Positions 8,013 to 15,881 are shown, numbered from the stretch's first letter. The stretch: 21,693 bases of DNA from JTS-RE37 sp041743425 (GCA_041743425.1 JBGTMS010000043.1:1-21693); one strand, 5' to 3'. A program made the numbers and translations. The notes: generated by a model not told the origin, from the letters alone.

Positions 8013-8828
8013 ATGTCAGGATTATTTGAGATCAGGGAGAAGGTTATCGTGGTCAGCGGCGCGACGGGAGTACTGGGATCCGCCATGGCGCATTATCTGG
8101 CCGCAGAAGGCGCGCGGGTGGTGATTTTGGGCCGCAACCCTAAAAAAGTACAAGGTCTGACAGAGGCCATCCGACGGAATAATGGAGAGGTGATCGGGGC
8201 AGTTGCTGATGTGACAGATGAAGAGCAATTAAAGGTTGTCCGGGAAATGTTGACTAAGGAATTTGGAAAAATCCAGGTGCTGATCAACGCCGCTGGTGGA
8301 AATATGCCAGGGGCGATTATCATGCCCGACCAGGAATTGGCAGATACCGATATCCCGGCCCTGCAACAAGTGATGAATCTGAACTACCTGGGTACCTTGC
8401 TGCCTGTAAAAGTATTCTTACCCCTTTTTTTAAAAGATAAGCAAGGGAGTATTATTACGATTTCATCCATGTCAGCCTCACGGCCGCTGACCCGGGTGAT
8501 GGGGTATTCCTCCGCAAAAGCCGCCATTGATAACCTCACCAAATGGATGTCGGTTGAATTTGCCCATAAATATGGGGATAGAATTCGTGTGAATGCCGTG
8601 GCACCGGGATTCTTCCTGACGGAGCAGAATCGGGATCTGCTTACCAAAAAAGACGGGAGTCTGACACAACGGGGACAACAAATTCTCTCCAATACCCCAA
8701 TGGGTCGTTTCGGGGAGCCGGATGAATTGTTTGGCGCCGTCCACTGGCTCTGTAGTGACGCCTCAAAATTTGTCACTGGCACCATCATTGCTGTCGATGG
8801 AGGTTTTGGCAGTTATGCGGGCGTATAA
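8013..8828 (+). CDS. SDR oxidoreductase, probable D-mannonate oxidoreductase (fructuronate reductase)
   Basis: This 271-residue short-chain dehydrogenase/reductase has the Rossmann glycine-rich SGATGVLG at 15-22 and NAAGG at 92-96. The catalytic serine is in ISSMS (about 151-154), with Y165 and K169 in the YSSAK active site. A C-terminal VDGGFG is typical of the classical SDR fold. Because uxuA follows 54 bases downstream in the same direction, the likely reaction is fructuronate to D-mannonate, as in the SDR-type mannonate oxidoreductases common in Bacteroidota. These are not homologous to E. coli UxuB. Arg41 after the second beta-strand would favour NADP(H), a weak inference. It could alternatively be a related keto-acid SDR such as a KduD-type enzyme. 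The ATG at 8013 has no Shine-Dalgarno, but the N-terminus fits the family. Confidence 0.88.
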   Translation: MSGLFEIREKVIVVSGATGVLGSAMAHYLAAEGARVVILGRNPKKVQGLTEAIRRNNGEVIGAVADVTDEEQLKVVREMLTKEFGKIQVLINAAGGNMPGAIIMPDQELADTDIPALQQVMNLNYLGTLLPVKVFLPLFLKDKQGSIITISSMSASRPLTRVMGYSSAKAAIDNLTKWMSVEFAHKYGDRIRVNAVAPGFFLTEQNRDLLTKKDGSLTQRGQQILSNTPMGRFGEPDELFGAVHWLCSDASKFVTGTIIAVDGGFGSYAGV

Positions 8829-8882
8829 GTCAGGGTGAAATACCGGGATAAATTACTAAAACTACCAATACAGCATCAACCT

Positions 8883-10067
8883 ATGAAATTCTTAGAACAG
8901 ACCATGCGATGGTACGGATCAGGAGACCCTGTTTCGCTCAGGGATATCAGGCAGGCAGGTGCCACCGGCGTTGTAAGCGCCCTGCACCATATTCCCAACG
9001 GGGAGTTGTGGCCGGTGGCCGAAATACAGGCACGAAAAGCTGTCATTGAAGCCGCAGGTCTGAGCTGGTCAGTGGTGGAAAGCCTGCCGGTACACGAGCA
9101 TATTAAAACCCGTAACGGCAACTGGGAAAAGTACATTGATAATTATAAGAAAAGTCTGAAGCATCTCGGAGGCTGCGGCATCCGTACCATCTGCTATAAT
9201 TTCATGCCATTGCTGGATTGGACCCGTACCCAATTGGATTACGCCCTGCCAGACGGTTCCCGGGCGCTTCGTTACGAAAAGAATGCGGTAGTTGCTTTTG
9301 ACCTGTTCATACTTCAAAGACCACACGCTGACCAGGATTACAGTCCGAAAGAAAAGCAGGCGGCTAGCACTTATTTTGATTCCCTGGAGGCAGCGGAGAG
9401 AATAAATCTTTCGGATACAATCCTCAAAGGGCTCCCCGGGGCTGAAGTAGGGTTCAGCCTTGAAGAATTCAGACAGGAAATAACCCGCTATGACAAAATA
9501 GACCACAAAACGCTGGCAGCGCATCTGGATGCTTTTTTGGCGGAGGTTACTCCGGTTGCTGAAGCCAATGAGATGGTACTTTGCATTCATCCGGATGACC
9601 CGCCTTTTCCGATCTTTGGCCTCCCCCGTGTGGTTAGTACGGCAACTGATGTCCGAAGAATTTTCAATGGGACTGACAGGTATTCCAATGGTCTTACCTT
9701 CTGTACCGGTTCCTTCGGTGTGCGAGCGGACAATAACCTCCCGGCCATGGTTAAAGAGTTTGGAGAGCGCATCCACTTTATTCATTTGCGTTCCACCAGA
9801 AGGGATGCCGAGGGCAACTTTTTCGAAGCCGACCACCTCGACGGGGATGTCCCTATGTTTGAAGTGATGAGGGAACTGGTCCTATGGCAACAAAAAAGGA
9901 GCAGCGCGCTCCCTATGAGGCCAGACCACGGGCATCAGATGCTAGACGACCTTGACAAGACCACCTATCCGGGATATACCGCTATTGGGAGGCTTAAAGG
10001 ACTGGCCGAACTGCGGGGTCTGGAGCTCGGCATTTCCAAATCATTGACAGTTGCGGAAAACAGGTGA
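8883..10067 (+). CDS. uxuA: D-mannonate dehydratase
   Basis: UxuA (EC 4.2.1.8) dehydrates D-mannonate to 2-keto-3-deoxygluconate in the cytosol. The start at 8883 gives 394 residues, matching E. coli UxuA length and its EQTxRWYG beginning. An in-frame GTG at 8835 would add 16 residues without family support. Family landmarks include GATGVVSALHHIPNGE, ESLPVHEHIKT and YNFMPLLDWTRT. Likely divalent-metal ligands are H236 (HPDD), C274 (FCTGS), H301 (FIHLR) and D348 (DHGHQ), whose spacing fits the known His/Cys/His/Asp set of the family. It is probably co-transcribed with the preceding SDR. Its TGA stop directly abuts the stop of the convergent transporter gene. Confidence 0.95.
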   Translation: MKFLEQTMRWYGSGDPVSLRDIRQAGATGVVSALHHIPNGELWPVAEIQARKAVIEAAGLSWSVVESLPVHEHIKTRNGNWEKYIDNYKKSLKHLGGCGIRTICYNFMPLLDWTRTQLDYALPDGSRALRYEKNAVVAFDLFILQRPHADQDYSPKEKQAASTYFDSLEAAERINLSDTILKGLPGAEVGFSLEEFRQEITRYDKIDHKTLAAHLDAFLAEVTPVAEANEMVLCIHPDDPPFPIFGLPRVVSTATDVRRIFNGTDRYSNGLTFCTGSFGVRADNNLPAMVKEFGERIHFIHLRSTRRDAEGNFFEADHLDGDVPMFEVMRELVLWQQKRSSALPMRPDHGHQMLDDLDKTTYPGYTAIGRLKGLAELRGLELGISKSLTVAENR

Positions 10068-11054
10068 TCATTCAGTATTCGCAAGGACTTCGTCTCTCCT
10101 TCGGAATCTTTCCGCGATATAAGCGATGATGAGCAGCTGGGAGATGTGGTATAGCATAATAGGGAAGATATAAATGCTGGCATTTGTGCTATGCCCGAAC
10201 ATGATCTTTGCCATCACCGATCCGTGAACGAGTGATTTCTTGGATCCGCAAAAGATCGCTGTAATACGGTCCGCAGTGGAGAAACCCAGAGCTTTTGCCA
10301 AAAAATGTATGATCATCGTCATAATCAGGAACAGTCCAAGTACAACGGCATATAGCAATAAAAAGTCCATAAGGTTCAAGCCGGAAAATAATCCGGCCAG
10401 GAAGGAAGTGCAAAAGCTGGAATAAACGATTAGGACAATAATCGATTTGTCAAAAAAACTAATCCCTTTGCTGTATTTACGGGCTAAGTGACCCAACTTT
10501 TGATGCAGGAGCAGGCCGATGCCCAAAGGAGCTACGATCTGCAGCATCAACTTGACTACCACATCCGGCAGGGATATCCCCTGTACATCCTTTACCACAA
10601 GACTGAGCCACAATGGGGTCAGCACGACACCGATCAGTCCTGAAAGGCTGGCGTTAAAGATGGCTGCCGGGACATTGCCTCTGGCAATAGAGACCATCAC
10701 AACTGATGACGAAACAGTCGACGGTAGTACTGCAATAAAGAATACACCCACCCATAATAATTGCGTCGTTTCTCCCGACATCATAGGCTTAAAGGGGAGG
10801 ATCAATAAGGGGAAGAGTACAAAAGTGCTTAGATGGATCAGCAGATGCAGTTTGTAATTGCTGACACCGGCTTTAAAGTTGGCCGCGGAAAGTTTAAGCC
10901 CGTAGAAAAAGAAAATGAGGCCGATCCCTATGTCTGTTACCTTGCTCAGCGCCAGGACCCGCGCTCCTTCCGGAAACCAATAGGCCACCAGAATAGCGGC
11001 CAGCAATGCGACAATAAAACCATTTGCCGCTATCCTATCTTTAAAGTTTGCCAT
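10068..11054 (-). CDS. SBF-like (bile acid:sodium symporter superfamily, YfeH-type) transporter
   Basis: This 328-residue integral membrane protein has about nine to ten hydrophobic segments from residue 12 to 316 and short loops. The pattern fits the SBF-like/YfeH branch of the bile acid:sodium symporter superfamily. Seen are GIGLIFFFYGLKLS in the N-half, the central LPSTVSSSVV region, and FCGSKKSLVHG in the C-half, corresponding to the two crossover motifs. The family moves organic anions or related solutes with sodium; the actual substrate is unknown. The gene converges on uxuA with zero bases between stop codons (TGA/TCA). An upstream TACATTTG -7 element and AAGGA about 8 bases before the ATG support the start. 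Transport of a uronate or keto-sugar acid is a contextual inference only. Confidence 0.9.
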   Translation of the reverse strand: MANFKDRIAANGFIVALLAAILVAYWFPEGARVLALSKVTDIGIGLIFFFYGLKLSAANFKAGVSNYKLHLLIHLSTFVLFPLLILPFKPMMSGETTQLLWVGVFFIAVLPSTVSSSVVMVSIARGNVPAAIFNASLSGLIGVVLTPLWLSLVVKDVQGISLPDVVVKLMLQIVAPLGIGLLLHQKLGHLARKYSKGISFFDKSIIVLIVYSSFCTSFLAGLFSGLNLMDFLLLYAVVLGLFLIMTMIIHFLAKALGFSTADRITAIFCGSKKSLVHGSVMAKIMFGHSTNASIYIFPIMLYHISQLLIIAYIAERFRRRDEVLANTE

Positions 11055-11089
11055 CTTATTGTTCCTTCATCAAATTTCGAGTGCGGGAA

Positions 11090-11097
11090 CAAATGTA
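11090..11097 (-). promoter_or_regulatory. -7 promoter element (TAnnTTTG) of the SBF-like transporter gene
   Basis: On the minus strand TACATTTG matches the Bacteroidetes -7 consensus exactly. A start site near 11083 gives a leader of about 30 bases before the ATG at 11054. That leader has GTTCC/GGAAC ends (11061-11065 and 11086-11090) that could form a 5-bp stem, one arm holding the Shine-Dalgarno GGAAC. No clear -33 TTG was found at the expected distance. Confidence 0.45.
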
Positions 11098-11236
11098 AGG
11101 ATTGCGCCCAATAATTTGATTCTGTTAAATGAATGACCTGCAGCCACCTTTAGCGGCCTGTTAACTTTTGAAACTTATCCTGAATTTGTAGAAAGAAACC
11201 CTACTGTCCTTCTTATTTAGGACCATACGGAAAGGC

Positions 11237-11256
11237 GAAGCCATGGGTTCGGCTTC
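11237..11256 (-). terminator. Hairpin downstream of the VOC gene, weak terminator candidate
   Basis: GAAGCC (11237-11242) and GGCTTC (11251-11256) form a 6-bp stem with an 8-base loop, starting 12 bases past the VOC stop on the minus strand. Only a short T-rich stretch (CTTTCC) follows, so intrinsic termination is uncertain. Confidence 0.4.
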
Positions 11257-11267
11257 CTCATAAATAC

Positions 11268-11708
11268 TTACTCTTTTGAAGAACAATTGAACATCCACTG
11301 CACGCCATGGCGGTCAGTACAACTTCCGAAATAGTCCCCCCAGAACATGTCCTGTAATTCCATAGTCACCACGCCACCATCTGACAAGGCTTTAAACAAC
11401 CTGCGTGTTTCATCCCTGGAATCCGGTTCCAGATTGATAAAGCTGTTTGTGCCGAAGGTCAGGGAAAATCCCATTTCTTCAGGCGCATCCGTTCCCATCA
11501 GTCTGTGCCCGCCTGTGATTGGAAGGGATACATGCATCACCAGATCCTTTAGTTGGTCAGAAATAGCTGGTTGCCCTTCCTGAGGAGGTACATCTCTGAA
11601 TCTCATAATTCCGGGCGCATCGAAAGATCCGCCAAAAACCAATTTATAAAAGTTAAATGCCTCTTCTGTGGAATTTGCAAAATTGAGATAGGTGCTGACG
11701 CGTGCCAT
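11268..11708 (-). CDS. VOC-superfamily protein, PhnB-like
   Basis: This 146-residue protein of the vicinal oxygen chelate (glyoxalase/PhnB-like) superfamily starts with the typical STYLNFANSTEEAFNFYKLVFGG and ends with FGSCTDRHGVQWMFNC. It contains the paired beta-alpha-beta-beta-beta units and the WGDYFG stretch seen in PhnB/DUF1428-like proteins. Substrate and metal use cannot be assigned; PhnB relatives are often listed as 3-demethylubiquinone-methyltransferase-like without functional proof. It appears to be a single-gene unit with no clear Shine-Dalgarno. The 211 bases between it and the beta-barrel gene hold nothing I can name. Confidence 0.85.
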   Translation of the reverse strand: MARVSTYLNFANSTEEAFNFYKLVFGGSFDAPGIMRFRDVPPQEGQPAISDQLKDLVMHVSLPITGGHRLMGTDAPEEMGFSLTFGTNSFINLEPDSRDETRRLFKALSDGGVVTMELQDMFWGDYFGSCTDRHGVQWMFNCSSKE

Positions 11709-11919
11709 GACTTATAATTTTAGAATTAACAATGAATCTAAAATATTACAAAAAATATGGTTGAAAGTGGCTAATCACGTCTTTGAGAAGGGCCAAACAC
11801 GCCATGATGAAACTATCACAATCAAGGCTTCCGGGTGCAACTAAAATGTAAAGGTCATCAAAGTATCACAGGGCCTGAAGTGTGGCGCTGGCACTAGCAA
11901 CGGCAAAATTGTAGTCGTG

Positions 11920-12783
11920 TCATCTGATATCAAGGAAAACCCCTGCAGAGTAGGTCGGATTGGCATAAATGATCCTACCGCGGACAGCGCCTCCGTAAGC
12001 CAGGGATATTCCCCATCTTTCCGTCAGGTACCAAGCCACTTCGGCGCCAAGACTTATATACTCTATATTATTCGCAAAAATACTGCCCTGGTTGGATTGG
12101 ACAGAATGGCTGCCGTTTTGCAGGGATTCTACCACGTTCATCCTTCCTACCAGCCATAACCTTCTCTTTAAAAAATTCAGGCCGGCTTCTCCTCCAACAA
12201 GGAGTTCATCAGAAAAACCCTTATTCCGGTTATTAAAACCAAGGTAAGCCCTGCTATAACCGGTATAAGAAAATATCCTGAAAGGGATACCGACATCGAG
12301 TTGTACCGTTTGATTAAATTCCCCGTCTCCCGTTTGAAAGCTGCCATCACTCCCAGCGGAATCATTCCCTGTCGGGATACCGAATTTTAAAGTTGATGCC
12401 AAAACCACCGGTCCCTGTCGAAAAAGGCCGTGCCGCAGGGAAATATCCACGTCCCCCAGACTGTTCAGGCTTTCTCCTGCCCGAAGTACTTCAGAAGTTG
12501 TTCCGGAAATCTGTTCGTTCTGATAGGTGCGGGAAAAGAAGGGAATATAGGCAACTACCTCCCATGCATCCGTTATGCCGTATTCTCCATAAAAATTGAC
12601 GTTAAAGTAACCACGTGTTGCATTAGGGTCAATTTCTCCTGTGTCTGTATAATGCTGATCAGATACCAGTGACCAGGCTGAGAGCTTGTAGTATCCTTTC
12701 CCTTGCTCCCGAACCCATTGCCCCTGAAGACCTGGGATCGTCAGAAAAATAAAATAAAGGATAAACAGGGCGTTTCGGATCAT
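11920..12783 (-). CDS. Outer-membrane beta-barrel-like protein, function unknown
   Basis: This 287-residue protein has a signal peptide (about 1-22, MIRNALF followed by a hydrophobic run and GLQGQ). Alternating amphipathic strands rich in Gly, Tyr and Phe run through the rest (YGEYGITDAWEVVAYIPF, LASTLKFGIPTGND, YLGFNNRNKGF). This resembles the transporter-like or phenol-degradation MetA-like outer-membrane barrels of Bacteroidota. It contains no enzymatic motif. The C-terminus ends in Arg rather than Phe, so classical BAM signal rules are only partly met. It begins 16 bases after the DM13-lipoprotein stop on the same strand, so the two are probably one operon and may work as an outer-membrane pair (inference). 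Confidence 0.75.
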   Translation of the reverse strand: MIRNALFILYFIFLTIPGLQGQWVREQGKGYYKLSAWSLVSDQHYTDTGEIDPNATRGYFNVNFYGEYGITDAWEVVAYIPFFSRTYQNEQISGTTSEVLRAGESLNSLGDVDISLRHGLFRQGPVVLASTLKFGIPTGNDSAGSDGSFQTGDGEFNQTVQLDVGIPFRIFSYTGYSRAYLGFNNRNKGFSDELLVGGEAGLNFLKRRLWLVGRMNVVESLQNGSHSVQSNQGSIFANNIEYISLGAEVAWYLTERWGISLAYGGAVRGRIIYANPTYSAGVFLDIR

Positions 12784-12799
12784 AACTGTTATTTAAGGA

Positions 12800-13534
12800 T
12801 CAGTTGATTGTACCGCCGCCAACCTTAACAGAGAAGGGTTTACACCAGTAGAGCAGGTAGTTATAATCGGTTTGGGAAACCCCTGCCGGCAGATCATACG
12901 AGTGGGCTCCGTTAAAAACGATCACCCGCCCAATTTCAATAGCTCCATTAATACTGTTGGGATTATTGGTGAGGTACACGTACAATCCCGGCAAACTAGA
13001 GGAGGCCTCATAATTATCCGCCAGCAGCAACTCCAGGGATCCCTGAGATGATTGCCGCAATGAAAAATCCCCGGTCAATCGATAACTTCCCGAGGAGGTG
13101 ATGGACCCGCTGATTTCCGGATTCAACGATACCGTTTCATCCGTTATCTGAAGATTGATAAAGGTAGTTACCGGACTTTCAGTAAGGGTGTTCGCGACTA
13201 CAACCGCCTGGCCTCTGCTAAGGGCTATCGCTGTCCCGGTCAACTCATCTATGGAAAGTACGGACGTGTCCTCGCTGAACCAGCGGACCTCCACAGGCTC
13301 CGGCTTTCCAACGTTATTCAGGTAAAGCGCTTCAAATTGATAGCTTTCATCAAGGCCCAGGGATTGAAGTGGATTTTCTATCCGCAGTTCCGGGCTAACA
13401 AAGTCTTGTACAATGTCTTCTCCAATACAGGAAGACAGCAGGACGGCGGACAGGACGAGAAAAGCACATCTAATTATAAGCATCGGAAGTGGAAATATAA
13501 TTCCAACGGATAGTCGTATATAGATGCTACGCAT
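12800..13534 (-). CDS. Lipoprotein with Ig-like (BIG2-type) and C-terminal DM13 domain
   Basis: This lipoprotein of 244 residues (or 227) has lipobox LLSSC with C36. Residues about 50-130 look like a bacterial Ig-like BIG2 fold (VRWFSEDTSVLSIDELTG, then ALSRGQAVVVA). Residues about 140-244 match the DM13 domain: LYVYLTNN, an IGRV strand, YDLPAG, and YLLYWCKPF with the nearly invariant cysteine C231. DM13 is predicted in the literature to take part in redox or electron transfer, with the cysteine as a naked thiol or cofactor ligand; its function here is unproven. The start is ambiguous. ATG 13534 has AGGAAG 5 bases upstream, whereas ATG 13483 (residue 18) gives a more ordinary 18-residue lipoprotein signal. 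The beta-barrel gene follows after 16 bases. Confidence 0.82.
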   Translation of the reverse strand: MRSIYIRLSVGIIFPLPMLIIRCAFLVLSAVLLSSCIGEDIVQDFVSPELRIENPLQSLGLDESYQFEALYLNNVGKPEPVEVRWFSEDTSVLSIDELTGTAIALSRGQAVVVANTLTESPVTTFINLQITDETVSLNPEISGSITSSGSYRLTGDFSLRQSSQGSLELLLADNYEASSSLPGLYVYLTNNPNSINGAIEIGRVIVFNGAHSYDLPAGVSQTDYNYLLYWCKPFSVKVGGGTIN

Positions 13535-13800
13535 TACACTTCCTGACCTCTAAAATGAAATATCTCATTGATGAAGTAGTCATTTCTCCATTCCATGCTG
13601 CTGTCGCTATTGATCTTTAATTATCGATAACGAAGTTGACAATGTTTCATTCATAGGACGTTGCTCCTTTAGGTTGATAAAACCTATAATACATCCGACA
13701 ATTTTGCCTAATAAGGGGGCATCATGTTAATTTATCGTATATCATGAATGGCGATCCCGGAGTTTGGTAATATTTATATAACCTAATGATAAGTTGGTCT

Positions 13801-13837
13801 TGACAAGGTTGTCGTTTAAAACTCACGACCTTTGTCA
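13801..13837. repeat. Imperfect inverted repeat, about 12 paired bases
   Basis: The arm TGACAAGGTTGTCG (13801-13814) can pair with CGACCTTTGTCA (13826-13837), with one G-T pair and a 2-base bulge, around an 11-base AT-rich loop. No T run follows, so it is not an intrinsic terminator. An operator or a structured leader RNA for the downstream operon is possible. Confidence 0.55.
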
Positions 13838-13863
13838 GAACTGATTTTCCATTGATGAAAATA

Positions 13864-13935
13864 GTTGCTTCTTACCTTTCCAAAATATTGATCAAATTTC
13901 TGATCTTAAGACTCAGAAGTTACTTCTCACCTTTC
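13864..13935. repeat. Imperfect 17-bp direct repeat pair
   Basis: GTTGCTTCTTACCTTTC (13864-13880) and GTTACTTCTCACCTTTC (13919-13935) agree at 15 of 17 positions, start to start 55 bases apart. They flank GATCA-N6-TGATC (13890-13905). They lie 41-113 bases upstream of the phosphoesterase ATG, a reasonable place for paired regulator sites (inference). Confidence 0.55.
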
Positions 13936-13976
13936 AGATTTAAGGATTTTAGTACATCAGCCCTCCAAATCAGTTC

Positions 13977-14840
13977 ATGAAAAAAAGAGCAGTTGATCTT
14001 GTGGTAATTTCCGATGTGCATCTGGGCACTTATGGCTGCCACGCAAAGGAATTACTGAATTATCTTAAATCTATCAAACCGAGGCAGGTGGTATTAAATG
14101 GTGATATTGTTGATATCTGGCAATTCAACAAGTACTATTGGCCCAAATCACACATGAAAGTTGTTAAATTCCTGCTGACATGGATTTCAAAAGGAGTTAA
14201 AGTCCGGTACATCACCGGTAATCATGACGAAATGCTTCGAAAGTTTACCGGATTTAAGCTGGGCTCATTTGATATCTCAAACAAACTGGTACTTGAGCTG
14301 AATGGTAAAAAAGCCTGGTTCTTACACGGAGATGTTTTTGATTTTGCCATGCAGCATTCCAGGTGGATCGCCAAGTTAGGAGCTTTAGGATACGATTTTT
14401 TAATTGTATTGAACAAGTCCATTAATTTTTGTTTTAAGAAAGTCGGTAAGAACCCCATTTCCATGTCAAGGAACATTAAAAACAGCGTAAAATCAGCGGT
14501 AAAATTCATAAACAATTTTGAGAAGATTGTGACAGATATTGCCATAGAAAACGGTTTTGACTATGTGATCTGCGGACATATTCACCAACCGGAAATCAAA
14601 AATGTGGAAACTTCAAATGGCCGGGTGATGTATCTCAATTCCGGGGATTGGGTAGAGAACTTAACTACCCTGGAATTTCACAAAGGGAAATGGAGCCTTT
14701 ACTGTTATTCACATGACTCTCAGCTAAGTACTATTGAAATTGGACCGGAAGATCCCATGGAATGGCTTGAAAAAAAAGAACTTATCAAGAATCTAAGAGA
14801 TGAATTCAATGCCATGATCTCCTCCGGCTCGAATGGGTAA
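13977..14840 (+). CDS. LpxH-like calcineurin-fold metallophosphoesterase
   Basis: This 287-residue metallophosphoesterase resembles UDP-2,3-diacylglucosamine diphosphatase (LpxH) of Gram-negative lipid A synthesis. All dimetal motifs are visible: SDVH (D13, H15), GDIVD (D43), GNHDE (N82, H83), HGD (H117) and GHIH (H201, H203). It carries a C-terminal extension of about 40 residues relative to the roughly 240-residue LpxH proteins of proteobacteria. The middle helical segment (about 125-185) is basic and hydrophobic, as in LpxH caps that dip into the inner membrane. It heads a three-gene run with a glycosyltransferase (27-base gap) and a GH1 enzyme, so it may act on a glycolipid precursor other than the lipid A intermediate. 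Bacteroidota often have more than one LpxH paralogue (from memory). No Shine-Dalgarno is evident. Confidence 0.88.
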   Translation: MKKRAVDLVVISDVHLGTYGCHAKELLNYLKSIKPRQVVLNGDIVDIWQFNKYYWPKSHMKVVKFLLTWISKGVKVRYITGNHDEMLRKFTGFKLGSFDISNKLVLELNGKKAWFLHGDVFDFAMQHSRWIAKLGALGYDFLIVLNKSINFCFKKVGKNPISMSRNIKNSVKSAVKFINNFEKIVTDIAIENGFDYVICGHIHQPEIKNVETSNGRVMYLNSGDWVENLTTLEFHKGKWSLYCYSHDSQLSTIEIGPEDPMEWLEKKELIKNLRDEFNAMISSGSNG

Positions 14841-14867
14841 TACTTACACTTTATTTATGAAGATAGC

Positions 14868-15881
14868 ATGAAAGTTCTTTACGCTATTCAGGGTACGGGA
14901 AATGGGCATTTAAGCCGTGCGCGTGATATCATACCCATCCTCCTCAAAAAAAATATGGATCTGGACCTTCTGGTCAGCGGGACTCAAGCCGATATGAGAC
15001 TTCCCTATCCGGTGAAATATCAGTTAAAGGGCTGGAGTTTTATTTTTGGAAAAAAGGGGGGCGTCGACATGTGGCGAACCTATCTGAAGACGAACTCCCG
15101 CCGGCTTCAAAAAGAAATCAGAAGTGTACCCATCGGGCTCTACGACCTTGTGATCAACGACTTTGAACCGGTTACGGCCTGGGCATGCAAACTTAACCAT
15201 AAGCCCTGCGTCGGGTTTAGCCATCAATCTGCGGTTCTGGCCTTAAATGCCCCGAAACCTCAGGATCCGGATATACTTGGAAAATTAATTCTAAAAAATT
15301 ATGCCCCGACGAGCAGCCATTTTGGACTGCATTTCAAAAATTATGGCGACAGGATTTATACCCCGGTCATACGGCAGGAAGTACGCAACACCACAAGAGC
15401 AAACGGCGATTATTACACTGTGTACCTCCCGGCCTATAGTGATGGCAAAATACTTCATGTTCTGTCACAAATTACAGATGTCAAATGGGAGGTTTTCTCT
15501 AAAAACAGTCACTCAGAACTCCTCTATGGAAATATTAAAATTAGACCTATAGATAACCTTCCGTTTATCCAAAGCATGGCCGGAAGCAAAGGCATACTTT
15601 GTGGTGCCGGCTTCGAGACGCCGGCTGAGGCTCTTTATATGGGGAAAAAACTCATGGTAGTGCCTATGAAAGGTCAGTACGAACAGCAATGCAATGCGGC
15701 AGCCCTTAAAGAGATGGGGGTTCCTGTAATCAGGTCATTAAAGCTTAAACACCTCAGTAAAATTCAGCACTGGGTTAACAGCACTGCCAGAATCGACGTC
15801 TACTATCCGGATATTACAGAAACGATCATCAACAGAATCCTTGAGGAATCGAAGATAGTACAAACTGTACAACCTCAATAA
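14868..15881 (+). CDS. UGT/MurG-like (GT-B) glycosyltransferase, MJ1255-type
   Basis: This 337-residue soluble or peripheral GT-B glycosyltransferase has the N-terminal glycine loop GTGNGHLSRARD (catalytic-type H14). The C-terminal donor-binding signature GAGFETPAEALYMGKKLMVVPMKGQYEQQCNA is split here as G-x-G-F-E-T-P-x-E (about 246-254), then P-M-x-x-Q-x-E-Q-x-x-N-A. This places it near the GT28/UGT group and the uncharacterised MJ1255-like family. Related enzymes (MurG, diacylglycerol glucosyltransferases) use UDP-sugars and lipid acceptors. It follows an LpxH-like phosphoesterase by 27 bases, and its TAA is immediately followed by the ATG of a GH1 gene, so the three are likely one operon. 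A membrane-lipid acceptor is an inference; donor and acceptor are unknown. Confidence 0.88.
   Translation: MKVLYAIQGTGNGHLSRARDIIPILLKKNMDLDLLVSGTQADMRLPYPVKYQLKGWSFIFGKKGGVDMWRTYLKTNSRRLQKEIRSVPIGLYDLVINDFEPVTAWACKLNHKPCVGFSHQSAVLALNAPKPQDPDILGKLILKNYAPTSSHFGLHFKNYGDRIYTPVIRQEVRNTTRANGDYYTVYLPAYSDGKILHVLSQITDVKWEVFSKNSHSELLYGNIKIRPIDNLPFIQSMAGSKGILCGAGFETPAEALYMGKKLMVVPMKGQYEQQCNAAALKEMGVPVIRSLKLKHLSKIQHWVNSTARIDVYYPDITETIINRILEESKIVQTVQPQ

Larger units (their letters stand above)
13535..13976. other. 442-bp divergent intergenic region rich in small repeats
   Basis: No gene is supportable here. It separates the divergent DM13 operon (-) and the phosphoesterase/glycosyltransferase/GH1 operon (+), so promoters for both should lie in it, although I found no good TAnnTTTG box. 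It holds a perfect 10-bp palindrome TTATCGATAA (13621-13630) and TAGGTT-N5-AACCTA (13670-13686). It also holds a long hairpin (13801-13837), a 17-bp direct repeat pair (13864-13880 and 13919-13935), and GATCA-N6-TGATC (13890-13905) between the direct repeats. Confidence 0.7.

Noticed and set aside
8835..8882. GTG start extending uxuA by 16 codons
   Set aside because: UxuA proteins begin at the EQTxRWYG segment; the ATG at 8883 gives the family length of 394 residues.
9069..9836. 255-codon open frame antisense to uxuA
   Set aside because: It lies wholly opposite a well-conserved gene, has no recognisable domain and is Cys/Arg/Ser-rich, as expected of a shadow frame.
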